From contig JAFISE010000076.1 in the NCBI GenBank assembly GCA_022560025.1, positions 1-64,000 on the forward strand: a stretch of 64,000 nt of DNA. Reading direction: 5' to 3'. The DNA comes from Stagonosporopsis chrysanthemi (lineage: Eukaryota; Ascomycota; Dothideomycetes; Pleosporales; Didymellaceae). The position numbers were made by a program, and so were the translations under genes. This document shows, in pieces, positions 1 to 11,683 of this stretch (positions are counted from its first letter, which is position 1; each line of letters starts with the position of its first letter). The notes below the pieces were generated by a model. It did no database searches. It was not told where the DNA came from and saw only the letters and a list, made by a program, of their open reading frames with translations.

Positions 1-94
<94 letters not shown>
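1..94. repeat. 94-nt poly-G run at the window edge
   Basis: The window opens with 94 consecutive G residues before normal mixed sequence begins. A homopolymer of this length is unlikely to be genuine. Poly-G is a known artefact of two-colour Illumina chemistry, in which absence of signal is called G, and it commonly ends up at contig edges. It probably marks the end of an assembled contig rather than a telomere, since no telomeric TTAGGG-type unit is visible. Confidence 0.9.
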
Positions 95-96
<2 letters not shown>

Positions 97-425
97 TGTA
101 GCGATGGTAGTGATGTGTGGAACACTGCTAGCGAAGGCGGGCGATGCGAGGGTAATATATTGGCGGAGGCGAGATGAGTTGAGATGAGTCGAGGTGAGCA
201 CGCGTTGGAAGAATGAACGTCGGTTGGCCCTAGCACCAGGCAACGACGACCGAGTCGCGAGAGGCATGTACGATGGGGCTTGTTCTTTGAACGTCTGCCA
301 GAATTCCATCCGCCAGAACGCTCTCCCGAAGCCGTTGGGGCGCTGATGAGCATCGCGGACTGTATGTATGGATGGACACTGGTCTCCTGCACAAATATAA
401 TACACTTTTTTACAATACGCCCCGC

Positions 426-1331
426 CTAACCCATGGGCACCGGCCGCAAATGCCCATCCTTATCATACTTCGCCTTGAAGAAAGTATAACTCAGCGTCAC
501 CGTCTCAATGCCCTTCATGTTGATATCCGTCACAAACTCCGGGTCGATGTAGAAAAACACGGGCATATCGACCGTCTCGCCAGCGTTCAACCGCTGCTCC
601 TCAAAGCAGAAACACTGGATCTTGCTAAAATACGGCGCCACCTGGCCCGGCGTGACCGAATATGTTGCGACGCCGATGATGTCCTCGTCGGACTTGTTCG
701 TCGCCGTGTAGAATGCCAGCGCCGTCTCGCCGGGCAGCACGCGCACTTCGCGCTGCTGCGGCACAAACTTCCACGGCAGCACGTCCGAGACTGAGCCGTT
801 GAAGGTGATGCGGATGCGCGGGTGGTTCTCGACGGGCTTGAGGCGCTCGGCGGGGTCGGCGTTGGGGTCGCTGCCGCCGTGAGCGGCGGATTTGATGGGC
901 TGGCCGCCCCAACCTGTTTGCTGGCATATCTGGGGGTGAGATTAGTCTGTGTTTGCCAATTGGGATGGTGGAGTGAGCGCACCATCTTGTACATAGGCAC
1001 AGAGCCGTAGGTGATGGCTACAAAGCCGACTATGACACTGAAGACATAGTTCCTTGCACGTCGTCAGCCATGGCCCACTCGAGCAGACCATTCCAATTTA
1101 CATGACGGTCCTGTTCTTCTGCTTGTATCTAGCATGCATCTGGTCCATGCTCGGCGCAGCGCCATATCTTGAATCTCCCGTGGTCTTGTTCGAGCTTGCC
1201 CACCGGCGCACGGCGGGAATCGTGGGATTGCGGGTGTGAGGTATGCGGCTGAGCGAGCGCGAGCATGCGGTACATACCCACGGCTGCACAATGCGTGTTT
1301 GAAACTGCCGTAACGGCAGTGCGGCAGACAT
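426..1331 (-). CDS. COX11: Cytochrome c oxidase assembly protein COX11 (mitochondrial)
   Basis: COX11 is the inner-membrane copper chaperone that helps deliver copper to the CuB site of Cox1. Three exons are inferred: 1331-1102, 1052-983 and 929-426, giving 267 aa. Exon 1 is a basic mitochondrial targeting region ending in KQKNRTV. Exon 2 carries the single membrane span (YVFSVIVGFVAITYG) followed by SVPMYKM. Exon 3 begins ICQQTGWGGQP and contains the copper-binding CFCF motif (KIQCFCFEEQ) and the conserved tail VTLSYTFFKA. Introns are 49 and 53 bp, both GT-AG, and all phases agree. The start ATG is the one that puts the targeting peptide in frame; a further in-frame ATG 60 bp upstream is less likely. 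The gene diverges from the HIT zinc-finger gene across only 220 bp. Confidence 0.95.
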
Positions 1332-1551
1332 GGCGTTGGTGCGAGGGGTGCTCGTCTGGTGGAGTGATGATTCAGTGAATTCGAGACTCACCGAGGTCGC
1401 CGCCGGGAGGCTTTAGCCTCTTTGGAAAATAGTGAAGAGCCGTTGCTGTTGCGCCGGAGCACCGTCATTCTTCCACGAAACTTTGTGTTCACCAAATAGC
1501 TCCCCAGACCATTAATCTGCCTCCTTGACAGCCGTACATAGTCGCACCGAG

Positions 1552-2165
1552 ATGTCAGAAACCCTTTGCGGCGTGTGCAACTCCGAGCCGAAGAAATACA
1601 AGTGCCCAACCTGCGCACTCCCGTAGTGCGTACAACACCACAGACGAGAGTCTGATTCAGTACTGACACGCTCAGCTGCTCGATAGCATGCTTCAAAGAG
1701 CACAAGCCCACACACGCCGCTGCTGCAGCCGTGCCGCCCCCAGCCGCCCCCGTCGAACCTGAGATACCACAACCTCCTACACCCGCGCCCCTCCCTCGCT
1801 ACCTCAAGAAGAAAACCGACTTCTCCGTCCTCGCCACAAACCCTAAATTCCAAGAGCTACTCAAGACGTACCCTGTCCTGCTGCCTGCGTTGCAGCGTGT
1901 GTATGCTGCCACGATCGAGCCTGACGAGGATGACCAACGGCGTAACAGAGGCGGTCGAGGCTTTAGAGGGCGCGGAGCACGGGGAAGGGGAAGAGGCGGA
2001 CGACAAGATCACGGGCCGCCCAGGTGGTCGCAGAAGCAGGGCGATGCTGACGCTATGAAGATGCTCAGAGGGTATAGAGAAAGAGGGGATATGGACAAAG
2101 AGAAGCAGGCTATGGCGGCGTTTGTGCAGCTTGTGGAAGAGACGATTGGTAATGTGGAGTCTTGA
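1552..2165 (+). CDS. HIT-type zinc finger protein (Hit1/ZNHIT3-like)
   Basis: Two exons are inferred, 1552-1625 and 1676-2165, with a 50-bp GT-AG intron, giving 187 aa. The intron splits the zinc finger. After splicing the N-terminus reads CGVCNSEPKKYKCPTCALPY followed by CSIACFKEHK, the paired Cys/His pattern of the zf-HIT domain. A proline/alanine-rich linker follows, then a helical segment (NPKFQELLKTYPVLLPALQRVY), an RGG-type arginine/glycine tract at about residues 130-150, and an acidic C-terminal helix. Members such as Hit1/ZNHIT3 act in box C/D snoRNP assembly, and that role is inferred here from the family only. Other zf-HIT proteins (Bcd1, Vps71) cannot be fully excluded. The gene is divergent from COX11. 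Confidence 0.85.
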
Positions 2166-2801
2166 GAGAAGCACTTGGTTTCGCGTGGTAGCTGGACTTG
2201 ATGACTCGCCTCCTTCTGGACAACCGGCATGCGCACATCCATCTTACCCACGTCGATTACACAGTGGACCAGGCACCCAGTGTTGACTCAACGAGTACTT
2301 TCAGGCTACGCTAATGCTCGGCCACAACCTTATGCTCCTTCGCTTGTTGCACTCTTCGACCAAAACGCCAGGTACCTCAATGTTGTAGCCATTGGTGGTA
2401 AAATTTCGCCAGCCTCTTCGGACTGTTAGCCTTCACGGCGGGCTATCACGGCGGGCCTCAAGAGCACGCTGAGTTCTATCGGATCCTGTCGAGACGGGCC
2501 TCACACCGATTTCTGGAACGGTCAGCGACGCACACACGAGAGCACCTGGCTTTTTGACTTACTATCTGTCTGCAAATGAGCATAAACATCCGGATGCAGC
2601 ACTTGCCTTAGCATTGCTGTGGAGGCGCTCACAATACCAAAGTCTCCGAAGCGTACGTCGAAGTCGCATATGGTCCTGTCCCAGTGGCTTGGACGGTGGT
2701 AAGGAACGAAATAATCATCGTCTTTATCCTCGGCGTGTTCTGTGCCAATGTGCTCAACGGCCTTCCAGTACCTAAGGAAGTTGCAGTGCAATGCTTTGGC
2801 G
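2166..2801. other. Intergenic, no gene recognised
   Basis: This 636-bp stretch separates the convergent ends of the HIT zinc-finger gene and the BTB gene. It should hold both 3' UTRs. A reading frame covering part of it on the minus strand can be opened only with a different acceptor for the BTB gene. I see no repeat, RNA gene or conserved protein. Confidence 0.6.
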
Positions 2802-3701
2802 TTAGCTGGGACTGGAAAGAGGCCAGCAGCTGCGAGACCTGTAACTAGGATGCCAGTTTTCATGAGCGCACATTGGGTCCTTCCGCACCGAGGCTTCGTC
2901 TTCTGGGAGGAGACTTTCATGATCGCGCTTCTGCAGTTTCCGATCAAAACATTCAGGAGCTGGCTACGGGTTTCGGTGATTTTAGCGTGGAGAAAGTCAG
3001 CATGTGTATGATGTTTGATATGGCGGTGACTCACCTATGATATTATCTGGCATGCTCGACGCTAGTCTGATCATCTTTTTGTTGCTTTCGTGATAGAGGA
3101 ACTGCTCTTTCGCATCGACCTGAATCTCTACCGCGAGCTTGCTGATGATGAAAGATAGTTCTGATTCATACTGATAAATCGAAGTCATTGTGGCAAAGTG
3201 CTGAGTGGAAAGCAGTGAAGGCCAGCTTGTCCAGGAACCCCTATGCTTGTGCAGCCACCGTCCGCGGTCAAGAGCTATTCGCACAGATTTGACCAAGTTG
3301 TACTTGTCAGTAAGTGTTGCCAGCTCCCGCAGATCGTCAATGGTCATTGAGATGGGCAATACATCAAATTGCAGATGAGCAATGTTGAGCTCGATAAGGA
3401 AGGGTTTCCACGAATCTTCTGGAAAGCTGATCTCTGTGCTTTTGCTCTCAGTCCAGTCGCCAGTGAGCATCCTGGTCCACACATCGCTCACGTGGCGTAG
3501 TGAGCCCTTATTGACCCGGAACCCTCTCTGGCCACCCTTATGTTCCGAATTACCCACAATGAGAGTCAGGTCATAGTGTGGGTCAACAATGATAGTCTCG
3601 AGCTCTGTCGCGGTACGCTTGCGTTTGTCCCCTGCTACAGGTATAGCGCTGCCGCCTGGAGTCGCAGCAGCAGCAGGTGGCTGCGATGCAGAGTCCCCCA
3701 T
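2802..3701 (-). CDS. BTB/POZ domain protein
   Basis: Exon 1 (3701-3035) encodes a low-complexity N-terminus (PPAAAATPGG), a basic KRKR patch and then a BTB/POZ fold. The fold includes DPHYDLTLIVG, FRVNKGSLRHVSDVWTRML, the strand ISFPED and the helix DLRELATLTDKYNLVKSVR. BTB domains mediate dimerisation or recruit partners such as cullin-3. Fungal BTB-only proteins of this kind are numerous and mostly uncharacterised. A GTGAGT donor follows. The acceptor chosen here (exon 2, 2959-2802) keeps the frame and gives 274 aa. The C-terminal residues depend on that choice and are the weak part of the model. No other domain is visible, so a specific function cannot be given. Confidence 0.7.
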
Positions 3702-5643
3702 TCTGATGTAGAAGCTGTGGTGTTATCTGTAGCCGGTCGAATAGTCGCAGTTGCTCCGGGGCTGTAGTAAGAGTGGAGTGGAGTAGTTTGGGTGAGGGAG
3801 GAGCAAGGCTAGCGCGACTTCTCCGTTTGTTGTCATCAAAACATTGCTATATCCGCTTTCACCTCCAGCTTCATCTTCATCGTGACACCTTGCAACTGGC
3901 ACTGTGAGATTCTTCTCACTCGTGGTGAAGCCACAGAAGGTCTCCTGGTGGTCTATAGAATATCGAAGAATCCGAGCAATATTCCTGTTACATAAAGAGC
4001 TCTGAACCGCCGCGAAAGATTTAGTAGAGAGAGGATATTTAAAAGTCGTGACCCTTCTCAAGTTATTGGCCGTAGTTTTGGACGCGGACATTACCGTGCG
4101 GCGTTTTTGAAACACGGAGAGTCGAGGAGTGTAGAAGATCGCTGTAGCTTAACTGCCAGCTTCTTACTCACTTGCAACACTATTCATCGATGCTTGTCGA
4201 AACGTGTGGGCCGCCCCAATACCAGTACAAGACGGTTGTATACACTGGTAGCGTAACACTCCACATACAGTGGACAATGCCATAAATGGTTCCCGTCTAT
4301 AATTTTATCCTGTGTCCTGTCCAATCAGGCCCTTGCAGCCTATTGTACAGGCGTTCCACGGATCACTTGCAGTTGGACTCCAAACATAGGGTGGTCCGCA
4401 CAATCCAATAAAAATTATACCTCTCCGTTGGACAGGTTGAAGGGTTGATACTCGTCCGCCCTAGCACTGCGTTCATTCTCTATTTGCTCAGCCATACTCC
4501 TGCCAGAGACTTTCCATCACTATTTCCATACACCCTTCTATCGGGCAGGACGAAACGGATGTCCTCCAACTAGCGATACCAGAAGGTAGTGGATGAATGA
4601 GTATTGGAATTTGCAATTCCACCATGTGCCAGAAATGGAACTCCCTCCTTCCAACCAATCAACCAACCAGCGAACACACACACACACATGCTCTCTATCT
4701 CTTCCCCCATTATGGCGCAAAATACGTCACTTACTCACCGACCGTCCATCCACGGCTCTTTCTTTGCTCTCAGCTGACGACCCTTTATTATTGACTTCTC
4801 ATGAAATGGCGACAACCTCGTGTGAATACATCATTGGCACCGGCCGTCACCATACTCCACGAGGAGTGGAGAATACCCGGATGTGGGGCGTTGTGATCCA
4901 TAAGAGCAGAGCATACCATCTTGGGATGCGAATTTAGGTAATTGCTAGGCTGCATAAGGTGATCAAGCAAGTCAATCTTACTTGCTTGTTGGCATCTGTG
5001 GTCGAGTAAGGGTGGAGTCAACATGCATCCTGCACCGCTGCAGATACGATAGGGTTTCACTTGCCACCTTCTCCGAACTCCAACAACTCCAATGTCTGTG
5101 GCCAATACATCACTCTTTTATGATACTTCGAGGCTCATGGCCCATTGTGGTAGTCCAGCTGTGCCTCATTAGCCTTGTTGCCCTGCGACACGTCACCTCT
5201 AACTGTTTCGCCACTCGGTTGCAGGAATGCGAGCACCGTGAATATGCATGGCGCTAAGCCATGATTTCTCAAAGAATCAACTCGTAGTGTCCCAGCTGCA
5301 CACGACCGAGACCGGTGAACAATATGTACACTGCAGCCGATTTTGCCTGAATCGCACATTCCTGCAAACTACTTGGGCCTGACTTCAACATTTGCGCCGT
5401 CAACAAGTTTACTCCGCTACCACCAGTATCTTCGAAACACACTGGGAACTACCGGACAATTTGGTTTCAATTCTATAAATGCACGTGGGTGCGGCAATTG
5501 CGACGCCCTGCCAACAAAGCCAGGTTGGGCTGCCATGCCGTCAATCTGATAGACTGACCGGTCAAGCCACCATGTACCTGTGATGACGGGGCGGGGTCAG
5601 GCTGGAGCCTGAAAGTTGCATCTTTGGCTACTTAACTATCAGT
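3702..5643. other. 1.9-kb gene-poor region upstream of the ankyrin/HET gene
   Basis: No ORF here shows recognisable protein features. The longest is 130 codons on the minus strand at 3723-4115, with no domain and no splice-supported extension. The region includes the promoter of the BTB gene, a short CA microsatellite with an adjacent CCAA-rich stretch near 4.65-4.69 kb, and the promoter of the ankyrin/HET gene. I see no transposon ends or long repeats. Confidence 0.6.
4674..4688. repeat. (AC)n microsatellite
   Basis: About 7.5 uninterrupted AC units, preceded at about 4649-4668 by CCAA-type tetranucleotide repeats. It is intergenic with no apparent coding role. Confidence 0.85.
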
Positions 5644-8600
5644 ATGCATCAGAAAGAGCGAACTCATTTCCATGAACCAAAAATCTCGAGGGAAGTTTGC
5701 AAAATGGACAGCTATTCACAGCCCCGGTACTTTGAATGGCGCCTAGATCATCCTTACGACTACCGTAGCGACTACCTAGAAGACGGCGACGACTACTACT
5801 ATGATCCTTACCTTTTCTCGATGCAGTATTATGGCTTTGAACTTGCCTTGCATGAAGCGATTCGAGCGAATGATTTCGACGAGATCTTAGCCATCCATGG
5901 TTGTAGTGGCGACCCCTTCGACAAGGATAATCAGGAAAACGCCCTGCAGGCAGTCAACGCTGTAATCAAAAACGCGAATGTTTCTGCCTTGAAGGTTATT
6001 CTCATGGCAAAGAACGAGAAGGAAAAGCTGTGCCAGTCTCTCCAGATGAACTTGGATTACTTCACACAACAAGAAATGGATGCAGAAGCATCGCAGTTCT
6101 GCAGGACTAAGACAGACATCGCCAACGCTTGTGACGCCAACCAGTACTTACTCTGCTCTATTGCCGCAGAAGGCTCTTTGCCATGCGTCCAGCTGCTCAT
6201 AGAGCATGGCACAAGTGCCTCCGAAGTCGTCGAAGCTGCGCATCTTAAAAGATTGGTCAACAACTACGACCGCTACCATAACCACTCCTGCTCTTCACTA
6301 GACTTCCAGACTCCGATTGCGTGCGCGTCCAAAGCAGGGCATATCGACGTTGTTAAATTCTTGCTTGAACAAGGCGCGCAAGTCAACTCAACTCCAAGAA
6401 AATATCGGAGAAACTGGACTGTCCTATGCAACCCACTTGTCGCTGCAGTTGAGGGCGGCCACATGGACATGGTGGAACTACTTCTCGCTGCTGGAGCAGA
6501 CACTAATCAGGACTCACCACTTGCTGCGGCATCCCGCTGCGGCAGTCTCGACATGGTGCGACAGCTTATGGAAGCAGGCGCCCAAGTCGACAGCAGGCCA
6601 CTAAGAGGTTACCATCTCCGGGCTACATCCTTGCAAGAAGCCGCTCGTGCAGGTTGTTCAGACATTATCAAGCTGCTTCTCGGAGCGGGCGCGGATGTCA
6701 ACGCACCGGCAGGCGTACTGCATCGCGACTTGGAGGATTCTTACCGCGCCGCAACAGCCATACGAGCCGCTGCATCGAGTGGCTCTGTGGAAGCTGCTAG
6801 GATCCTCATTGCAGCAGGCGCAGAACTGAGTGACATCAGGACATCAGATAATGATCCATCGTTACTGCAAGCCGCTGCGGGAGCCCAGAGTTGGGAAATG
6901 ATTGAATTTCTCTTCGCGGCTGGAATGGTAGTGGAAAACAACGCCCTTTGGGCGGCGCTCAAGGAGACCACCAGCTATTCCGAATCAAAACTATCCGACA
7001 AGCTGCTAGACAAGCTACTTACTATGGCACCCGATGCCAGAGACTTTTCTCTTCCATACATCATACAGCGCACGTTCGATGTAACTGCATCCAGGGGCTG
7101 CGCTGCCATCCTGGAGCGAATGATCTCTGTCCTCGACGAAAAGAAATTCGACTGGGCAGCAAGCCATAGAGGGAGTAATTCATACTTTCGCCGTGTGCTT
7201 CATGCATCCCCAATTGCCCAAAGAGGCTTAACTCGAATTCTTGAGACCTTGATTGATCGAGATTTGGATGTCAACTTCATGGACGACAGGTTTGGTAACT
7301 TGTTGCAATGTGCTGTCTCACATGGTCGCCACGATACGGTCGCCATGCTCATCCGTCGAGGCGCTCTTCCCAAAGCGGCAAAAGGGAGATTGGAACCCCC
7401 TCTTCAGATGGCTATCTCAAGAAAAGATGCCGATATGGTGCGCCTGCTGTTGGACGCAAGAGCTGATGTTCATGAGCCGTCTTACGAGAGGTTTACCGCT
7501 CTACAAGTGGCTGAGACCATTGGCGACGAGGCCATCCTGAAGATATTAGCGGAAGCATCTGTCGCCATACCCGACATCCTTTCGAAGGGCATGAATGAGC
7601 TGAGTCTCGCCGAATCTCAAGTCTGTGCAGCATGCGAGGAACACCTTCGCGTTTTCGTGGACAAAGGTTCTCTCGGAAATGTCCCGTTCTGGCATAAATC
7701 TTTAGAAGCGCTACAGGAATCTGCTAGAAAAGGATGCGGGTTCTGTACGTTTCTCTGGCATGAAACATCCCTGTCTGCTGAGAAGATGCCACTACACAAT
7801 GAGCTCACTTTGTCTTCCCAAAAGAATTACATGACCTTTAAAGTCTCAGAGGCGTACCCGGTTAGCTACTGGAAACAGAAAAAGGTGGAAGTAGAGTTCA
7901 AACTTCTGGTGGCTCCTGCAGAAGGTTTGTATATTTCTCACATATTCCAAAAATTACGTACTGACGTTACGCCGTAGACACTTGGAGGCCGGTAACATGG
8001 TTGACTTCTTCAGAAACCGCGTTACATCAAATTCGAGCATGGATTGCCAGATGTTGTGAGGAGCACAACAGCTGTCATGCAACGGAGGCCAGTCCTTATA
8101 CACCTACTCGCCTGCTAGATTTGAGCAAGTGGAGACAGCAGCGCCTAATTTTTTTGGTCACGAGGGAAACACTGAATGCTCATAGTATTACCTACGTGGC
8201 TTTGAGTCATCGCTGGGACAACTATACGACCGCAGTGACATCGACACTGACCTCAAATCTGGAGAAGAGGCTGCATCACATTGATACAGAATCTTTACCC
8301 CTGAGCTTTGTCCAGTGCATCGAGGTTACTTTGGATCTTGGAGTAAGCTATCTGTGGATAGATTCCTTGTGCATTATCCAAGACTCAAAAGCAGACTGGC
8401 TACAGGAGGCGGGCTCGATGTGTGAAGTATACCGATGGTCGTACTGTACTATTGCGGCCGACCAGCATCCTTCAAAGGGTCTGTTCAACTGTAAATCCAA
8501 GCATTTCAACATGTTCGAAAGTGCTTTCAGTTCCGATGCCGAAACCAAGGTTTTAAGGGCAGTAAAGCATTCGTCGGACTGGTTTGACACATATCGTTCT

Positions 8601-9635
8601 GGAGTGCTGAGTAAGAGAGGTTGGGTTATGCAAGAGCGCGAGCTTTCGCCACGAGTTATACATTTCACTGAGCAAGAGATTCTCTGGGAATGTCGGAACC
8701 TAAGGGCTTCTGAAGAATTTCCTGCCGGTGTTTCCTGGCCGCCCGAAATTATGGAACCCCTGCGAGTCTTTGATTCAATCGACTTGCTCGACAAAGATTC
8801 AGTGTTCGACCGGTGGCTTTACATCATCCGCAATTACACCTCTAGGAAGCTGACTAAGTATGAAGACACTCTTCCTGCTCTTGCAGGACTGGCTCGACTT
8901 GTGGGGACATATACAGGATCTACGTACATGGCCGGACTCTGGGAAGATGATGTCTTGCGTGGACTGGCATGGACGACCTCCCGAGAACTACGTATCGAGC
9001 ACATGCAGTGGGGCGGCTCGGCACAGGCCATCATACCCTATAACACTTCCTACCAGCGCCACAGCGACTATATTGGCCCGACATGGTCCTGGGTCTCCAT
9101 CAAAGGACAAGTCATGTACAACCTCATCAGTTCTGGAACGAAAATTATGCCCCGACGAAAAGTGCAGTCTCCATGCGAACCCAACAAATCCGAACACGAA
9201 AGCCTGAAAGTCAGGAGCTTCAACATCAAAAATGTCTGCCATGACCCCTACGGCCAAATCACGTCCGCACAACTTCATATTACCGCCCGCGTCCTCAAAG
9301 CTACATTCGTAGAAGAAGGCTCCTCTGGTTGCGGTTTCGGCCCAGAGCCCTCGGCGATGGAGCGGACCTTTTATGTTAAAGACGGCTCTTTTATTGGCAC
9401 GTTGTACTTTGATGTGCCTGCCCACCATGAAGCGCTTAAGGTGATAAGCTGCGTGTTCCTGTTCTCTGGTTGCACGCATTCTTGTTATGAGAGCCCCTGT
9501 GGTCCAGGTCTGGCGTTGACCAGAGTAAAAGGTGCCGAGGCAATGTATAGGAGGGTGGGTATCATTGAATGCTTTACACCAACGCTGGCAAAGAGCTATG
9601 CAACAGAGGAGTTGCAGGATATTGTGCTTGTGTAA
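5644..9635 (+). CDS. Ankyrin-repeat / HET (heterokaryon incompatibility) domain fusion protein
   Basis: Two exons, 5644-7924 and 7978-9635, are joined through a 53-bp GT-AG intron, giving 1312 aa. The exon join reads PAEDTWRPVTW. The N-terminus is Tyr/Asp-rich. About ten ankyrin repeats follow at roughly residues 175-640 (for example TPIACASKAGHIDVVKFLL, PLVAAVEGGHMDMVELLLA and PLQMAISRKDADMVRLLLD), with an atypical linker around 430-540. At about 658-700 lies the Cys-containing element that often precedes HET domains (CAACEEH...SARKGCGFCTFLW). The HET domain begins near residue 830 (YVALSHRWDN) and includes YLWIDSLCIIQDS, DWLQEAGSMCEVYRWSYCTIAAD and RGWVMQERELSPR. HET proteins trigger incompatibility or immune-like cell death after non-self recognition; ankyrin repeats would be the sensing part. 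That role is inferred. The second ATG at 5704 is an alternative start. Confidence 0.9.
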
Positions 9636-10282
9636 GGAGGGCATTTGCAGTCTTCGTGTATGGAAATTCCTCATTGTGAGGGGTGAAAAACAAAATGCTA
9701 TAATTAATGCAGTTTATAGTCATGTTTGTCTACAGTAGCTAGATTTTCGACACTTGTTTGCGTGCCGCGAAGACGCGGTAACATGGGCTGTAGGGGAACG
9801 AGGAGAGGAGGGAAAAGAAAGAAAAGAAAGGAAGGGGAAGAGGGAACAGATAGAAAATAGAGGTAGCTTCACGACATGTTCCCATTGTTTGCACGGCGTT
9901 GTGGGGTATCAATTGATTCACTATTGCTGGACCAGACTTGGGCAAAGGACATGCTGCGGTGCGAAGGGGAAGGGACTTACTCGTTGTTGCTTTGTACGAG
10001 ATTGCCTCGCCTTTGGCTTGTGGGCGGCTCGGCTGGTAGCTACTCTTGTCGGGTGCTTGGCCGGGGGAAAGCGAGAAAAGAGGTTGAGGGACAGCGCCTT
10101 CCTTACTCCAAGCGCTCCTGTACCAGCTCAGCTCATGGACGCGCACCACATCTCCTCCCTCCATTAACGCAAGCCAAGACATTCCTCTCCGCGCCACAAT
10201 CCAGCCCTCACTTAGCCCCTCCCCCTTCTCTCTCACAAACACACAAGATGCTCCATCCGCTTCCTCAAACTCCAATGCCCCA
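9636..10282. other. Intergenic with polypurine tract
   Basis: A 647-bp stretch between the convergent ankyrin/HET gene and the Gag1-like gene. It contains an almost pure purine run at about 9795-9862 (GGAGAGGAGGGAAAAG type). Both strands have ORFs of 130-190 codons here, but their composition is low complexity and no domain is visible, so none is called. It should include the 3' UTRs of both flanking genes. Confidence 0.6.
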
Positions 10283-11209
10283 TCACCCCTCCCTCCCCCC
10301 CTCCCCGTGATGCCCACTCAAATGCAAAATCTTCTTCACACTCCCAACCCCCTTCTCCAAATGCGGATGCCTGTGGATGAAGCCCGCGCTGCCGACCCCC
10401 AACCCCACGCCCCTCACGCCATTACCATTGGTCCCCCTCTTGCGCCCCGCCAGCGGATCCACAACCCCGATCTTCGGCGGCCACTCGTTGGTGTCCTTCC
10501 AGCCTTGCACCAGCGCGCGCGTCATGTCGGCCAGGTTGATGGGCACGGAGGGGGTGCGCGACGAGGTGACGATCTTGGCGTAGATGTCCGAGTAGGCTTT
10601 GGGGTTTATGCTGGCGCGGATGGGGTTGTCGGGGAGGAGGCGCGGGGCGACAGGGACGAGGTCGAAGGCGTCTTGGGCTGATTGTGGTGGTGCTGATGGT
10701 GGTGGTGGTGGTGGTGGTGGTGGGGAGGAGGGCGCGTCGAGCTGCATGGTGTCTGCTGCGCCGGTGCCGGAGTCGTGCTGCGAGATCGTGGGCGCTTTGG
10801 AGGGAGAGGCCGCGCCGTACTTGCGCACGCTGGCTGCGCCGGTCCAGGCATCGCGGCGCTCGACCCAGATGCGCAGGCCTTCGTTCTCGGCCATCTCGTC
10901 CTCGAGGCGCATGCGTCTGCGCTTGCGCCGCTGCCCGCGCGTGCGGTCTACCGCGTCGCCGATGGCATCTGGGGTGTCGAATCTGTAGGCGTCCTGTTGT
11001 GCGTCTTGACTTGCGCCGGTCCGGGGCTCAATGTCCGAGTCGCTGCTTTCGCTCTCGCCGTAGTACCTTTCTCGGAGTTCGGTCGCATTGCGCACTTCCT
11101 CGTCGCTGTGCTCCCACGGCGCGGGCAGCGCGGGATATGCCCAGTCGTTGCGCGTGCGTTCGTCGAGGAAGCGTTTCGCGGAGCGCGCGGCGTTCAAGTT
11201 GTTCTCCAT
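10283..11209 (-). CDS. Gag1-like clamp domain (DUF4050) protein
   Basis: A single-exon gene of 308 aa. The N-terminus carries AKRFLDERTRNDWAYPALP. A Ser/Asp-rich stretch with a basic RGQRRKRRRMR patch follows, then a run of nine prolines encoded by a GGT-type triplet repeat on the plus strand (about 10699-10721). The conserved block is PIRASINPKAYSDIYAKIV, PINLADMTRALVQGWKDTNEWPP and HPHLEKGVGSVKKILHL. This matches the fungal DUF4050 family, now called Gag1-like clamp domain. Its biochemical role is not established for filamentous fungi. The start is chosen because the family-typical FLDERTRNDW lies 14 residues downstream. The last dozen residues (GHHGEGGREG) are low complexity and the exact C-terminus could differ. 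Confidence 0.75.
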   Translation of the reverse strand: MENNLNAARSAKRFLDERTRNDWAYPALPAPWEHSDEEVRNATELRERYYGESESSDSDIEPRTGASQDAQQDAYRFDTPDAIGDAVDRTRGQRRKRRRMRLEDEMAENEGLRIWVERRDAWTGAASVRKYGAASPSKAPTISQHDSGTGAADTMQLDAPSSPPPPPPPPPSAPPQSAQDAFDLVPVAPRLLPDNPIRASINPKAYSDIYAKIVTSSRTPSVPINLADMTRALVQGWKDTNEWPPKIGVVDPLAGRKRGTNGNGVRGVGLGVGSAGFIHRHPHLEKGVGSVKKILHLSGHHGEGGREG

Positions 11210-11683
11210 GTCTCTCGCTGTGGAGCAATCTCAGCCGATTGCGGAGGTGGCGCGTGGTGTGCGCGTGCTAGTCTCCGAGGTCGTGCGAGTCGTGGACACT
11301 AAAATGCGTGAGATACTGCAACAACTGGACGGAACGCGACAACCGCAAAACAGTGGGTATCTCGAAACAATGCGCCTGTAAGAAGAGTGTGGAGGAGTCA
11401 GGGCAGATTCTTGTTCCATCTAGAGCTTGTAAAGTGGATCGTGACGTCTACCCGAGTTGTGGGGACCCTTGCTCACGCTAGACGTCTAGACGTCAATCAC
11501 TAAAAAGCTCGCCTGACCATCTGCATGCTTCGTGATTAGTACGATAACGAACATTTCGCTGTCAAACTGTCTGTAAGGCAGCTCAAGAGGTATCATTGCG
11601 AAGTACATGCTATCTCGCTAGCACTGCCCAAAAACATGCTAGACACTCGCTAACCATGCACATTTCTAAACGTACAGCGACAC
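11210..11683. promoter_or_regulatory. Promoter region of the Gag1-like gene and 3' flank of RFC1
   Basis: This 474-bp stretch lies upstream of the Gag1-like gene and downstream of RFC1, both on the minus strand. It includes a 14-bp perfect palindrome with two GACGTC cores and a third TGACGTC at about 11440. GACGTC is the core of CRE/bZIP-type sites. No ORF with recognisable content is present. Confidence 0.5.
11481..11494. promoter_or_regulatory. 14-bp palindrome with two GACGTC cores
   Basis: GACGTCTAGACGTC is a perfect dyad made of two GACGTC hexamers separated by TA, 272 bp upstream of the Gag1-like start codon. GACGTC is the core of ATF/CREB-type bZIP sites. Binding is not demonstrated. 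Confidence 0.4.

Noticed and set aside
3723..4115. 130-codon minus-strand ORF
   Set aside because: No domain, no conserved-looking segment and no splice partner.
9739..10317. 192-codon minus-strand ORF next to the Gag1-like gene
   Set aside because: It is low complexity, spans a polypurine tract and overlaps the C-terminus of the Gag1-like gene in another frame.
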